From Myxococcales bacterium (GTDB lineage Bacteria; Myxococcota_A; Polyangia; Nannocystales; Nannocystaceae), in contig JACKDV010000001.1 of NCBI GenBank assembly GCA_020633315.1, positions 496,001-560,000 of the forward strand: a stretch of 64,000 bases of DNA. The letters are read 5' to 3'. Both the position numbers and the translations under genes were made by a program. Numbering within the stretch: the stretch's first letter is position 1; each line of letters begins with the position of its first letter. Under the pieces are notes generated by a model. That model was not told the origin of the DNA. It searched no databases and worked only from the letters and a program-made list of their open reading frames with translations. Positions 17,267-24,990 of the stretch are shown piece by piece.

Positions 17267-17797
17267 TTGTCCCTTCGTCGCTCCATCGCCCCGGTCGTGG
17301 TCCTCGCCTGCTTGGTGGGATGCGCCGGGTGGCATGGCGACACCTACGTGGCCCACCGCAGCCCGCCCAAGCTCGCCCGCAAGGAGACGACCTACCGCTT
17401 CGGCCTCCCGGGCGACGGCTGGCGACCCGTGCGCAACCTCAAGGACGTGCAGGTCGCGTGGGTCAACCCGGAGCTCGGCGGGGCCATCGAGATCCACGCC
17501 CAGTGCGACGACCAGGGCGACAGCTCGCTGGACCAGTACACCGATCACCTGCGCATCGACTGGACGGGCTGGAAGGTGCTCCACCAAGAGGAGGCGCGCC
17601 TGGTCGACCGGGCCGCGCTGCACACCGAGGTGCTCGCCGAGCTCGACGGGGTGGAGCGTCACAACGAGCTGTGGGTGGTGAAGAAGAACGGCTGCCTCTT
17701 CGACCTGCGCTACTCGGCGGAGCCGGTGCTGTTCGACAAGGGCCAGGCGGCCTTCGCCGAGGTGGTCGGCGGCTTCCGCTTTCCCGTGCGAGGCTAG
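17267..17797 (+). CDS. Lipoprotein, function unknown, upstream of Mla genes
   Basis: The TTG at 17267 gives 176 residues and the lipoprotein signal SLRRSIAPVVVLACLVGC with lipobox LVGC. A TAGACT hexamer ends 11 nt before it, while frames further upstream run through apparently non-coding DNA. The mature part (TYRFGLPGDGWRPVRNLKDVQ and ELWVVKKNGCLFDLRYSAEP) looks like the compact fold of proteins that describe a 'user-visible' lipoprotein family in Deltaproteobacteria, but I cannot name it. It lies 40 bp before the Mla-type permease gene, so a role with that transporter is possible by context only. Confidence 0.75.
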   Translation: MSLRRSIAPVVVLACLVGCAGWHGDTYVAHRSPPKLARKETTYRFGLPGDGWRPVRNLKDVQVAWVNPELGGAIEIHAQCDDQGDSSLDQYTDHLRIDWTGWKVLHQEEARLVDRAALHTEVLAELDGVERHNELWVVKKNGCLFDLRYSAEPVLFDKGQAAFAEVVGGFRFPVRG

Positions 17798-17837
17798 CGA
17801 GGATGGCAGCACCGTCGCCGCATCGAGGGGCCCGCCC

Positions 17838-18605
17838 GTGAAGAGCTTCGAGCGCTTCGGATCCCTGGTCCTCGGCGGTCTCGAGTGGATCGGCGGGGTG
17901 GCGCGGCTGGTCATGCGCGTGGCTCGGGTGGGCCCGCGGCGCCCCTGGGGCGTCGACGACATCTTCCACCAGGTGGTCGAGCTGGGGGTGCGCAGCCTCC
18001 CCATCGCCATGCTCATCACCCTGTTCATCGGCATGATCCTCACCTGGCAGTTCGGGTGGGGCGTGGAGGACTTCGGGGCCACCATGGCGCTGGGCCGGGT
18101 GGTCTCCGTGGGCCTGGTGCCCGAGCTGGTGCCCACCATGCTCGCGATCACGGTGGGCGTGAAGATGGCCGCGGGCATGACGGCCGAGCTCGGCTCGATG
18201 AAGGTCACCGAGCAGATCGACGCCGTCGCGGCCCTGGGCGCCGACCCCTACAAGAAGCTGGTCTGGCCGCGGATCTGCGCCTCCACCATCGCGCTGCCCC
18301 TGCTCATCGCGCTCGGCAACCTCATCGCCATGTTCGGCGGGATGCTGATCGCCGAGCTCAAGTTCGGGGTGCCGGCCGGCTACTTCTACGAGACCTACAT
18401 CGACGAGCTCGAGCCGCTCAACTACATCGCCAGCCCGGTCAAGGGGGTCACCTTCGGCGCGCTGGTGGGCATCATCGGCTGCTACCAGGGCTTCAACACC
18501 AAGTTCGGCACCGAGGCCGTCGGTGCCTCCACCACCGACACCGTGGCCGCGACGGCCATCGTGATCATCATCGCCGACTTCTACCTCAACAATCTCTTCT
18601 TCTAG
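17838..18605 (+). CDS. mlaE: MlaE-family ABC transporter permease
   Basis: MlaE-type permeases sit in the inner membrane and move phospholipids between the MCE protein and the inner leaflet. The 255-residue product starts at GTG 17838. It has the expected five or so hydrophobic helices and family motifs: SLPIAMLITLFIGMILTWQF, the central ELGSMKVTEQIDAVAALGADP coupling region that contacts the ATPase, and the C-terminal GASTTDTVAATAIVIIIADF. ATPase and MCE genes follow directly, so this is a complete core Mla/Mce importer or exporter of lipids. Confidence 0.93.
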   Translation: MKSFERFGSLVLGGLEWIGGVARLVMRVARVGPRRPWGVDDIFHQVVELGVRSLPIAMLITLFIGMILTWQFGWGVEDFGATMALGRVVSVGLVPELVPTMLAITVGVKMAAGMTAELGSMKVTEQIDAVAALGADPYKKLVWPRICASTIALPLLIALGNLIAMFGGMLIAELKFGVPAGYFYETYIDELEPLNYIASPVKGVTFGALVGIIGCYQGFNTKFGTEAVGASTTDTVAATAIVIIIADFYLNNLFF

Positions 18606-18654
18606 GCATGTGGAGGGGCCTCGTACCCCTCCCCCAGCCTTCCTGCTCGAGCTC

Positions 18655-19476
18655 GTGACCGAGCCCATCATCGACTTTCGTGACGTCACCAAGCGCTTCG
18701 GCGACCACGTGGTGTACGAGCACATGAGCCTCCAGGTGTTCCCGGGGGAGACGATCACCATCATCGGAGGCAGCGGTGGCGGCAAGAGCGTGTGCCTGAA
18801 GATGATGATCGGGCTGCTGCTTCCGGACGCGGGGCAGGTGAGGTTCCACGGGACCTCGGTGCCCGACCTCGACGAGCGGGGGCTGAGCGAGGTGCGCCGC
18901 AAGGTGGCCTACGTGTTCCAGGGCGGGGCCCTGTTCGATTCCATGACCGTGCTCGAGAACATCGGCTACGCCCTGCGCGAGCACACCACCATGGACGACG
19001 AGGCCATCCGCGCGCGCGCGCTCGAGTGCCTGGAGATGGTGGGCCTCCATACGTCCGTGGCGGAACAGCTCCCGGCCAGCCTCAGCGGCGGCATGAAGAA
19101 GCGCGTGGCTCTAGCTCGCTCGATCGCGATCCAGCCCGAGGTTATCCTCTACGACGAGCCGACCACCGGCCTCGACCCCAAGAACATCAAGCGCATCGGC
19201 GACATGATCCTCAAGCTTCAGCGCGAGCTGGGCGTCACCTCGGTCGTGGTGACCCACGACATGCCCATGGCCCACAAGGTCAGCGATCGCATCGCGATGC
19301 TCTACCAGCGCGCGTTCCCCTTCGTGGGCACGGCCGAGGCCATGTGGAACAGCACGGCCCCCGAGATCCGCGACTTCATCCACGGCCGCATCCGACGGGC
19401 CGGGGCCAGCGGGGCCTACACCGGCGAGGACGACGGGCTGCGCGACGAGGAGGAGGGCTCCGATGGCATCGCGTAG
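18655..19476 (+). CDS. mlaF: MlaF-family ABC transporter ATPase
   Basis: The ATPase energises the MlaE permease. The GTG at 18655 gives 273 residues beginning TEPIIDFRDVTKRFG, the conserved start; a GTG at 18610 would add 15 poorly conserved residues. Motifs: Walker A GGSGGGKS, Q-loop VFQGGALFDS, signature LSGGMKKRVALARS, Walker B VILYDEPTTGLDP, and switch His in VVTHDM. The tail after about residue 245 is acidic. Its 3' end overlaps the MCE gene by 14 bp, so the two are translationally coupled. Confidence 0.93.
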   Translation: MTEPIIDFRDVTKRFGDHVVYEHMSLQVFPGETITIIGGSGGGKSVCLKMMIGLLLPDAGQVRFHGTSVPDLDERGLSEVRRKVAYVFQGGALFDSMTVLENIGYALREHTTMDDEAIRARALECLEMVGLHTSVAEQLPASLSGGMKKRVALARSIAIQPEVILYDEPTTGLDPKNIKRIGDMILKLQRELGVTSVVVTHDMPMAHKVSDRIAMLYQRAFPFVGTAEAMWNSTAPEIRDFIHGRIRRAGASGAYTGEDDGLRDEEEGSDGIA

Positions 19477-20890
19477 GAGCGAGGCTCGCACCCGCATCGT
19501 GGTGGGGGTGTTCGTGGTGGTGCTGTCCGCCCTGCTGTTCGTGTCGCTGTTCATCATCGGCCAGAGCGAGGGCACCTGGGAGACCAAGACCACGATCCGC
19601 ACGGACTTTCGCACCATCACGGGCCTGCGCAAGGGCTCGCCGGTGCAGCTCGCCGGCGTGGAGATCGGCACCGTCTCGTCGATCGACTTCGTCAACGTGG
19701 AGTACGAGTGCGACCCGGCCACCGAAGACATCGGGCGCTTCGGCGAGGGCCGCACCGACAACTGCGACGCCTTCTTGTTCTGCGGGCCGCAGGGGCTGTG
19801 CTCCGACCTCGAGCCCTACGCCTCCAAGGGCCAGCACGCGCCCTGCATCGAGGACGGTGACTGCACCCCCGAGGAGATCTGCGTGACCTCGGAGTTCCGC
19901 CGCCGGGCCCGACGCGTGGCCTGGGCCGGCCCCGACGGCGTGTGTGCCCGCTACTTCATCACCCACCGGCGCGTGCAGGTGGCGATGGACATCTTCGAGG
20001 ACAAGCTCGACCTCATCCGCAGCGACTCGCGGGCCACCGTGGCGAGCAACGGCGTGCTCGGGGACCAGCTGGTCAACATCACCCCCGGCATGCGGGAGGA
20101 GCTCAGCGGCGACCGCCGGATCCAGAGCAGCCCCTCGCTGTACGAGGACATCCAGCTGTTCCGCGATCGCTTCGACGGCCTCACCGAGAAGGTCGACACC
20201 AGCCTCTCGGGCATCTCCAGCCTGTTCTCGCAGCTCAACGACGAGCGCACGATCAACTCGGTCAAGGGCACCCTGGAGAACGTGGAGGAGATCACCCGCC
20301 AGATGGCCTCGGGCGAGGGCCTGGTGGGCGCGCTGCTCAGCGACGACGAGTACAAGGAGGAGTTCGGCGTCACGCTGCGCAGCGTGAGGAACACGGCGGT
20401 GGGCATCGATCGCTTCGTGGATCGGGCCAACCAGTCGCTGGCCAAGCTCGACGACTCCTTCCAGCCCATGGTCGACGACGCGCGGGCCACCATGGGCGAC
20501 CTGCGGCGGCTGCTCGCCGACCTCAAGGACCCCAAGAACAAGAGCCTCGCGGCCAAGATGCTCTACGACGAGGAGGGCAAGATGGTCGAGGATCTCGAGA
20601 AGATCCTGGCCGACCTCGACGAGTTCACCAACTCGGCCGCGAGCATCGCCAAGAAGGTCGACGACGGCGAGGGCACCCTGGGCAAGCTCGTCAACGACTC
20701 CAAGGCCCACGACGACCTGGTCAAGATCCTCCGCAACATCGAGCGCAACGACACCTTCAAGCGCCTGGTGCGGCACGTGATCGAGCAGGAGGAGGCCGAG
20801 GGCCGCAACCCCGGAGCCGAGGGCGGCGACGGGGGCGGGGGGGAGATCGAGGCCGGCGATCCGCCGGCGGCCGACGCTGCGGGCAACTGA
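19463..20890 (+). CDS. mlaD: MCE/MlaD-family lipid-binding protein with Cys-rich insert
   Basis: MCE proteins form periplasmic hexamers through which lipids pass. The 475-residue product has an N-terminal membrane anchor (about residues 11-32) and an MCE domain that starts KTTIRTDFRTITGLRKGSPV with the signature VQLAGVEIGTVSSIDF. The domain is then interrupted by about 85 residues (82-168) carrying eight cysteines (83, 101, 107, 113, 128, 134, 140, 161). It resumes at RRVQVAMDIFEDKLDLIRSD and ends with GQL-type DQLVNITPG. Residues ~225-445 are long helices (as in MCE tunnel proteins such as PqiB/YebT ends). GAGGAGGG precedes the ATG. The insert is unusual; see findings. Confidence 0.9.
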   Translation: MASRRSEARTRIVVGVFVVVLSALLFVSLFIIGQSEGTWETKTTIRTDFRTITGLRKGSPVQLAGVEIGTVSSIDFVNVEYECDPATEDIGRFGEGRTDNCDAFLFCGPQGLCSDLEPYASKGQHAPCIEDGDCTPEEICVTSEFRRRARRVAWAGPDGVCARYFITHRRVQVAMDIFEDKLDLIRSDSRATVASNGVLGDQLVNITPGMREELSGDRRIQSSPSLYEDIQLFRDRFDGLTEKVDTSLSGISSLFSQLNDERTINSVKGTLENVEEITRQMASGEGLVGALLSDDEYKEEFGVTLRSVRNTAVGIDRFVDRANQSLAKLDDSFQPMVDDARATMGDLRRLLADLKDPKNKSLAAKMLYDEEGKMVEDLEKILADLDEFTNSAASIAKKVDDGEGTLGKLVNDSKAHDDLVKILRNIERNDTFKRLVRHVIEQEEAEGRNPGAEGGDGGGGEIEAGDPPAADAAGN

Positions 20891-20957
20891 GCGACCGCCG
20901 AGCGCAGGAGGCCGGCGAGTCGCGTCCACGGGCCATGCCTCCGGACCCCGCTCGTGC

Positions 20958-21911
20958 TCAGGGGGCGGTCGCGGCGGCGGCCGTCGATTCCATGAAGGTC
21001 TCGAGGCGCTCGCTGATCTCGTCGGAGAACTCGGCGGGCAGGGCGTGGGTGCCGTCCTCGATCACCACCCACTGCGCATCGGGGATCGCGAAGGCGATCG
21101 AGCGCAGCGTGGGCAGGGGCACGAAGCGGTCGTGGGCGCCCGCGATCACCAGGGTGGGGGCCTGCACGTAGGGCAGCAGGTCGTGGGCGGTGTGGCGGGC
21201 CGCCTCGCCCAGCGTGTCGAAGAAGAGCTCGGGATCCATCGCCGCCATCTGGTCGAGGTAGATCTCGAAGTCCTCGTCGTGCAGCCGCGCGGCGTTGATC
21301 TGGTTGGTGAGCGCGCCCAGGTCCTGCACCCAGGTGGTGGGCACCAGGCCGCGCCACAGCCGGCGCGTGAGGTCCTTGGTCTGGCGCATGGCCACCCGCA
21401 GCAGCGGCAGCACGTGCTGGAAGGCCTCGGTGCCCTGGAAGGTGGCCAGGGCGCGCCCGGCCGGGCCGGCCAGGTCCACCAGCCCCGTCACGCGCTCGCG
21501 GTGGCGCCGGTAGAGCTCGAGCGCCACCTGGAAGCCCATCGAGAAGCCCACCACCACGGCCGAGCTCACCCCGCGGGCCTGCAGCACCGTGGCCGCGTCG
21601 TCGGCGAGGTCGGGCATGCTCAGCCGCCACGGCCGCGGTGGATCGGGCGAGCGACCGTGACCGCGGTAGTGCATCAGCAGCACGCGGTAGCGCTGCCCCA
21701 GGCGCGGGATGATGCGCCGGAACGCCCAGCCGCTGCAGCCGATCCCATCGAGGATGAGCAGCGCGCGGTCGTGCTCCATGCCCACGTCGCGGACGAACAA
21801 CGAGGCGCCGTCCTCCGCCTGGACGAAGACGTCCACGGACTGCACGCCCGTGCCCTCGTGGGGCGGCGGCGGACCCACGTGCGAAGCCACGCGTGACCGA
21901 GGCTCGGTCAT
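20958..21911 (-). CDS. Alpha/beta hydrolase
   Basis: The 317-residue product is a classical alpha/beta hydrolase. Motifs: ALLILDGIGCSGWAFRRIIP near the oxyanion region, HYRGHGRS, the nucleophile elbow VVGFSMG (Ser), the acid in VIAGAHDRFVP, and the catalytic His in EDGTHALPAEF. It has no signal peptide and a 28-residue polar N terminus. The arrangement (loop, then TFQGTEAFQHVLPL lid region) fits esterases or epoxide/haloalkane-type hydrolases; the substrate cannot be read. It is convergent with the Mla genes and stands alone. Confidence 0.88.
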   Translation of the reverse strand: MTEPRSRVASHVGPPPPHEGTGVQSVDVFVQAEDGASLFVRDVGMEHDRALLILDGIGCSGWAFRRIIPRLGQRYRVLLMHYRGHGRSPDPPRPWRLSMPDLADDAATVLQARGVSSAVVVGFSMGFQVALELYRRHRERVTGLVDLAGPAGRALATFQGTEAFQHVLPLLRVAMRQTKDLTRRLWRGLVPTTWVQDLGALTNQINAARLHDEDFEIYLDQMAAMDPELFFDTLGEAARHTAHDLLPYVQAPTLVIAGAHDRFVPLPTLRSIAFAIPDAQWVVIEDGTHALPAEFSDEISERLETFMESTAAAATAP

Positions 21912-22045
21912 GACGTCGAGCCTGCGCCAGGGGGAAGCCCGAGCAAAGCGACAAATACGAGCGACGGGAACGGCCGGATGACTCCGGCGCCCCCGCCGCT
22001 TGTCGTTGTCGTGGATGTCGAGCTAGGCCCTGGGGCCGAGCGACC

Positions 22046-22258
22046 TCAATCCTCGGTCCTGCCCCGCTCGTCGTCGGGACCGTCGTCCGCGATCTCGTTG
22101 ACGCTCGGGTACTTCATGATGTCCTTGCGGGCGATCTTCCACGCCTTCTGCACGATCCACGACAGGGAGCGGTCCTGACGCGCCGCTTCCTCCTGGATTT
22201 CCTTGAGCATCTGTTCGGGGAAGTACAGGCTCTGCTTGCGCTTGTCCGAGCTTGCCAT
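22046..22258 (-). CDS. Small ribbon-helix-helix-like protein of a myxobacterial family
   Basis: The 70-residue protein begins MASSDKRKQSLYFPEQMLKE, then IQEEAARQDRSLSWIVQKAW. The pattern (short beta-strand KQSLYFPEQM followed by two helices, with a RSLSWIVQKAW second helix) is that of ribbon-helix-helix DNA-binding proteins. I recall a family of such small proteins in Myxococcota with several paralogues per genome (described by a TIGRFAM model, TIGR04563, as far as I remember). The tail is acidic. Upstream lies a good promoter: TTGACA-18-TACCCT. A transcriptional regulator role is likely, targets unknown. Confidence 0.8.
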   Translation of the reverse strand: MASSDKRKQSLYFPEQMLKEIQEEAARQDRSLSWIVQKAWKIARKDIMKYPSVNEIADDGPDDERGRTED

Positions 22259-22302
22259 TCGCGGGTTCTCCGAAGCCGAGGGGGCTTTCTAGGTTGGCTC
22301 GC

Positions 22303-22332
22303 AGGGTAGGATACGGTACGAAATCTTGTCAA
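22303..22332 (-). promoter_or_regulatory. Sigma-70 promoter of the small RHH-like gene
   Basis: On the minus strand TTGACA (22332-22327) is followed after 18 nt by TACCCT (22308-22303). The start codon is 45 nt further on. The surrounding 22260-22480 stretch is distinctly AT-richer than neighbouring coding DNA. Confidence 0.6.
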
Positions 22333-22449
22333 CTCGTCATATGGGTCGCCCTCACGACCGGGGCTGCTCACAGCTGGGGGTCGGTTCCGACCTCGGCCCC
22401 AAATGGGCCCTCCGTGAGCCAACGGACTACATCGGGCCACCTTTTTCGA

Positions 22450-22476
22450 TTGTCGATCGGCCCTCGCCGCTATAGC
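22450..22476 (+). promoter_or_regulatory. Possible promoter of the DksA-like gene
   Basis: TATAGC at 22471-22476 resembles a -10 box, with TTGTCG at 22450-22455 as a possible -35 at a short 15-nt spacing. The transcript would start near 22483, 50 nt before the chosen ATG. Confidence 0.35.
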
Positions 22477-22532
22477 CTTCGCCGTCTTGTCGAGGGATGG
22501 ACCTCGACCGACCCATGCCCGGAGATGCCCCC

Positions 22533-22907
22533 ATGGCACTGACGCAGGCGCAGATCGAGGAGTTTCGGAAGATCCTCAACGACAAGCGGGATCGGCTGCT
22601 GGCGGAGGCCAAGCGTACCCTCGACCAGGAGATGGTGATCGAGGCGGACGAGCGCATGGACGAGGTCGATCAAGCCTCCAGCGAGTACATGCAGGCGTTC
22701 TCGTTCCGCCTGCGCGGCCGCGAGCGCTTCTTGCTCAGCAAGATCGAGCACGCCATCCGCAAGATGGACGACAACACCTTCGGCCTGTGCGAGGAGTGCG
22801 AGGAGCCGATCTCCCTCAAGCGCCTCCAGGCGCGTCCCGAGGCGCAGCTCTGCATCCAGTGCAAGGAAGCCCAGGAGAAGGAAGAGGCGGTCTACGCCGA
22901 GGAGTGA
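22533..22907 (+). CDS. DksA/TraR-type zinc-finger protein
   Basis: Proteins of this family bind RNA polymerase through the secondary channel and, with ppGpp, retune initiation. The ATG at 22533 has GGAG 8 nt upstream and gives 124 residues starting MALTQAQIEEFRKILNDKRD; an ATG at 22497 would add 12 residues. The N-terminal half is the coiled-coil (LLAEAKRTLDQEMVIEADER). The C-terminal zinc finger is CEECEEPI followed by LCIQCKEAQ, all four cysteines present. A common acidic DxxDxA-type tip reads EVDQASSEY. It is shorter than E. coli DksA (151) and may be a paralogue, so no symbol is given. Confidence 0.9.
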   Translation: MALTQAQIEEFRKILNDKRDRLLAEAKRTLDQEMVIEADERMDEVDQASSEYMQAFSFRLRGRERFLLSKIEHAIRKMDDNTFGLCEECEEPISLKRLQARPEAQLCIQCKEAQEKEEAVYAEE

Positions 22908-22924
22908 TGCCTTGGCGTCGCCGT

Positions 22925-22953
22925 GCCGCGCGGCCTCGGGGGCCCGGCGCGGC
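22925..22953. terminator. GC-rich hairpin between convergent genes
   Basis: A 7-bp stem GCCGCGC/GCGCGGC with a 15-nt loop lies in the 69-bp gap between the DksA-like gene (+) and the K+ channel gene (-). Position supports a terminator; the long loop and lack of T-run weaken it. Confidence 0.35.
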
Positions 22954-22976
22954 GCGGATCTCCTCGAGCGATCCCC

Positions 22977-24041
22977 CTAGAGACGGGGATCGCCCACCGC
23001 TCGGCGGAGGCTGCGGATGTCCTTGGGCCCGCCGATGGCGATGAGGGTGAACCCGGGCTCGAGCACGAGATCTCCCGAGGGCACGTAGTCCACCTGCCCC
23101 TGGGGGCTGCGCACGGCGATGATGAGGGAGCCAGTGTGTTCCCGCAGGTTGGCCTTGCGGAGGCTACAGCCCACGAGATCTCCCTTGGGGCCCACCTCGG
23201 CCTCCTCGATGCGGAGGTTGGCCTCCTTGTCGCGGAGCATCTCGTCGAGGAAGCGCACCACCTGGGGGCGGAGCATCTCCGAGGCCAGGCGCATCCCGCC
23301 GATGAAGGCGGGGGAGACCACCGCGTCGGCCCCGGCCCGGCGCAGCTTGGGCACCGCCGAGGGCGAGACCGCCTTGGTCACGATCCGCAGCTTGGGGTTG
23401 GTCTGGCGCGCGGTGACCACCACGAACATGTTGGTCTTGTCGTCGTCCATGGTGGCCACGATCCCGCGGGCGCGGCGGATCCCGGCCTTGTCGAGCACCT
23501 CGTCCTCGGTCGCGTCGCCGTGCATGGTGAGCAGGCCCTCGCGCTCGAGCTCGGCGAGCACGTGGTCGTTCTGATCGATGCACACGATCCGCTCGCCGAC
23601 CGCCTGCAGCTCGCCCACCACGTGGATGCCCGTGCTGCCGACCCCGCAGACGATGTAGTGGTCGTGGATCTCGTCCATGCGCTTGCGCAGCCGACGGTAG
23701 CGCCGGACGTTGCCGAAGTCACTCTCCACGAAGAAGCTGGTGATCGACGAGACCACGTAGAGGTTGGCCGAGATCCCGAAGCCCAGCAGGGCCAGGGTCC
23801 AGGCGCGGCTGTACTGCACGGCGTCGAGGTCGAGGGTCTCGCCATAGCCGACCGTGGTGATCGTGATGGCGGTCATGTAGACGCACTCGTAGAAGTCCCA
23901 GCGACCGTGGCCGAGGTACCAGTAGCCGCCGGCGCCCACGCTGACCACCATCAGCAGCACGAGCATGGCCACGATCACGCGGTTCCGCGACGCGCGGTAG
24001 ACCTCGATCGGGTTGGACGGGCTGGGGGACGCGTCCTCCAT
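22977..24041 (-). CDS. Two-TM potassium channel with RCK (TrkA-N/TrkA-C) domains
   Basis: The 354-residue product is a Kch/MthK-like channel. Helix one is VIVAMLVLLMVVSVGAGGYW, the pore loop carries the K+ selectivity filter TVGYGE, and helix two is AWTLALLGFGISANLYVVSS. The cytoplasmic RCK N-lobe has a Rossmann motif YIVCGVGSTGIHVVGEL and an acidic end CIDQND, fitting NAD(H)/nucleotide binding. The C-terminal TrkA-C subdomain ends GFTLIAIGGPKDI. The TATCAT hexamer (24058-24053) ends 11 nt before the ATG. It probably controls K+ flux in response to Ca2+ or nucleotides; the ligand is not readable. Confidence 0.92.
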   Translation of the reverse strand: MEDASPSPSNPIEVYRASRNRVIVAMLVLLMVVSVGAGGYWYLGHGRWDFYECVYMTAITITTVGYGETLDLDAVQYSRAWTLALLGFGISANLYVVSSITSFFVESDFGNVRRYRRLRKRMDEIHDHYIVCGVGSTGIHVVGELQAVGERIVCIDQNDHVLAELEREGLLTMHGDATEDEVLDKAGIRRARGIVATMDDDKTNMFVVVTARQTNPKLRIVTKAVSPSAVPKLRRAGADAVVSPAFIGGMRLASEMLRPQVVRFLDEMLRDKEANLRIEEAEVGPKGDLVGCSLRKANLREHTGSLIIAVRSPQGQVDYVPSGDLVLEPGFTLIAIGGPKDIRSLRRAVGDPRL

Positions 24042-24083
24042 GGATCGCGCGGATGATAGCGCTAGCGCCCCCCGGCGAGGACG

Positions 24084-24887
24084 CTAGCGTTGCATCATCA
24101 GCCGGCGCGCCGCCCGGATGGATGCGTGGGGACGCGGGCGGGCGGGCGCCACGGGGGTCGAGACCAGCGCCGTCGGATCGGCATCGGCACATCCGCCTTC
24201 GGAGCAGGGGGGCACCGGCACCGGCTCCTGCTCCGAGATCACGGGGAAGCAGCGCTCGGTCACCGCCGCCTCGAAGTCGGCGGGGGGCTCGGGGCAGGTC
24301 TCGAACGCGGCCGCCATGGTGCCGTCGCAGCTGGGGGCGCACTCGGCCGGCTCGTCGCTGCCGTCGCCGCAGTCGTCCCAGCCGTCGCAGACCCACGACG
24401 GAGGAATCTCGCTGCCGTCGGCGCACAGCACCGGCCCCGGGCAGCTGGCAGCCTCGTCCTCGCCGCCCTCGCAGTCCGCCTCGCCGTCGCACACCCACGC
24501 CTCGGCGATGGTCGAGCCATCGGCACAGGTGAACGCGCCCGGGCAGCCCTCGGCGGTGACGCACTCGAGGTAGTCGTACTGGGCGTCGAGCAGGCACGCG
24601 AAGGACTGGGCCGCGTCGGGGTGCTCGGCCAGCAGATCGTCGAGGCAGGCCCCGACGCCCTGGTCGAGCTCCTCGGCCGCCTCCTGCTCGCACTCGGCCT
24701 GGGCCTGCTCGCCCTCGAGCTCGCCCAGGCAGCCGCACTCGAGCTCCGCGAGCTGGCTCAGGGAATCGTCGAAGCCGGCACCGCCGGCCTTTCGGACGAT
24801 CCCCGGGTCGCCGCCGTCGTCCGGGCACGCGCTGAGGCAGAGGGTGGACACGAGCAGTAGGCCAAGGGAACGAAGCTCTAGGGTCAT
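24084..24887 (-). CDS. Lipoprotein with two LDL-receptor class A-like repeats
   Basis: The 267-residue product has a lipoprotein signal LGLLLVSTLCLSAC (Cys21). Residues ~50-110 are an acidic helical, cysteine-bearing region. Two LDLa-like modules follow: residues ~115-149 (FTCADGSTIAEAWVCDGEAD) and ~149-183 (SEIPPSWVCDGWDDCGDGSD). Each keeps the Ca2+-binding core WVCDGxxDCxxGxDE known from animal LDL receptors but has fewer cysteines than the six of the animal module, and one cysteine appears shared by neighbours. The Ala/Pro/Arg-rich tail is probably disordered. LDLa repeats bind ligands on the cell surface with Ca2+. Partner unknown. Confidence 0.82.
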   Translation of the reverse strand: MTLELRSLGLLLVSTLCLSACPDDGGDPGIVRKAGGAGFDDSLSQLAELECGCLGELEGEQAQAECEQEAAEELDQGVGACLDDLLAEHPDAAQSFACLLDAQYDYLECVTAEGCPGAFTCADGSTIAEAWVCDGEADCEGGEDEAASCPGPVLCADGSEIPPSWVCDGWDDCGDGSDEPAECAPSCDGTMAAAFETCPEPPADFEAAVTERCFPVISEQEPVPVPPCSEGGCADADPTALVSTPVAPARPRPHASIRAARRLMMQR

Positions 24888-24990
24888 CTCGAGCGGGTAG
24901 TGCCCGCGGGGGCTCCCTCGATCACGTCTCCCTACATTCGTGCCCCGGCGGCTTGCCGGCGGTCCCGGGAAGGCGCGACACTGCGCAGCC

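Noticed and set aside
20891..20972. Inverted repeat GCGACCGCC/GGCGGTCGC between mlaD and the hydrolase gene
   Set aside because: Arms are 64 nt apart and one is inside the hydrolase coding region; not a convincing terminator.
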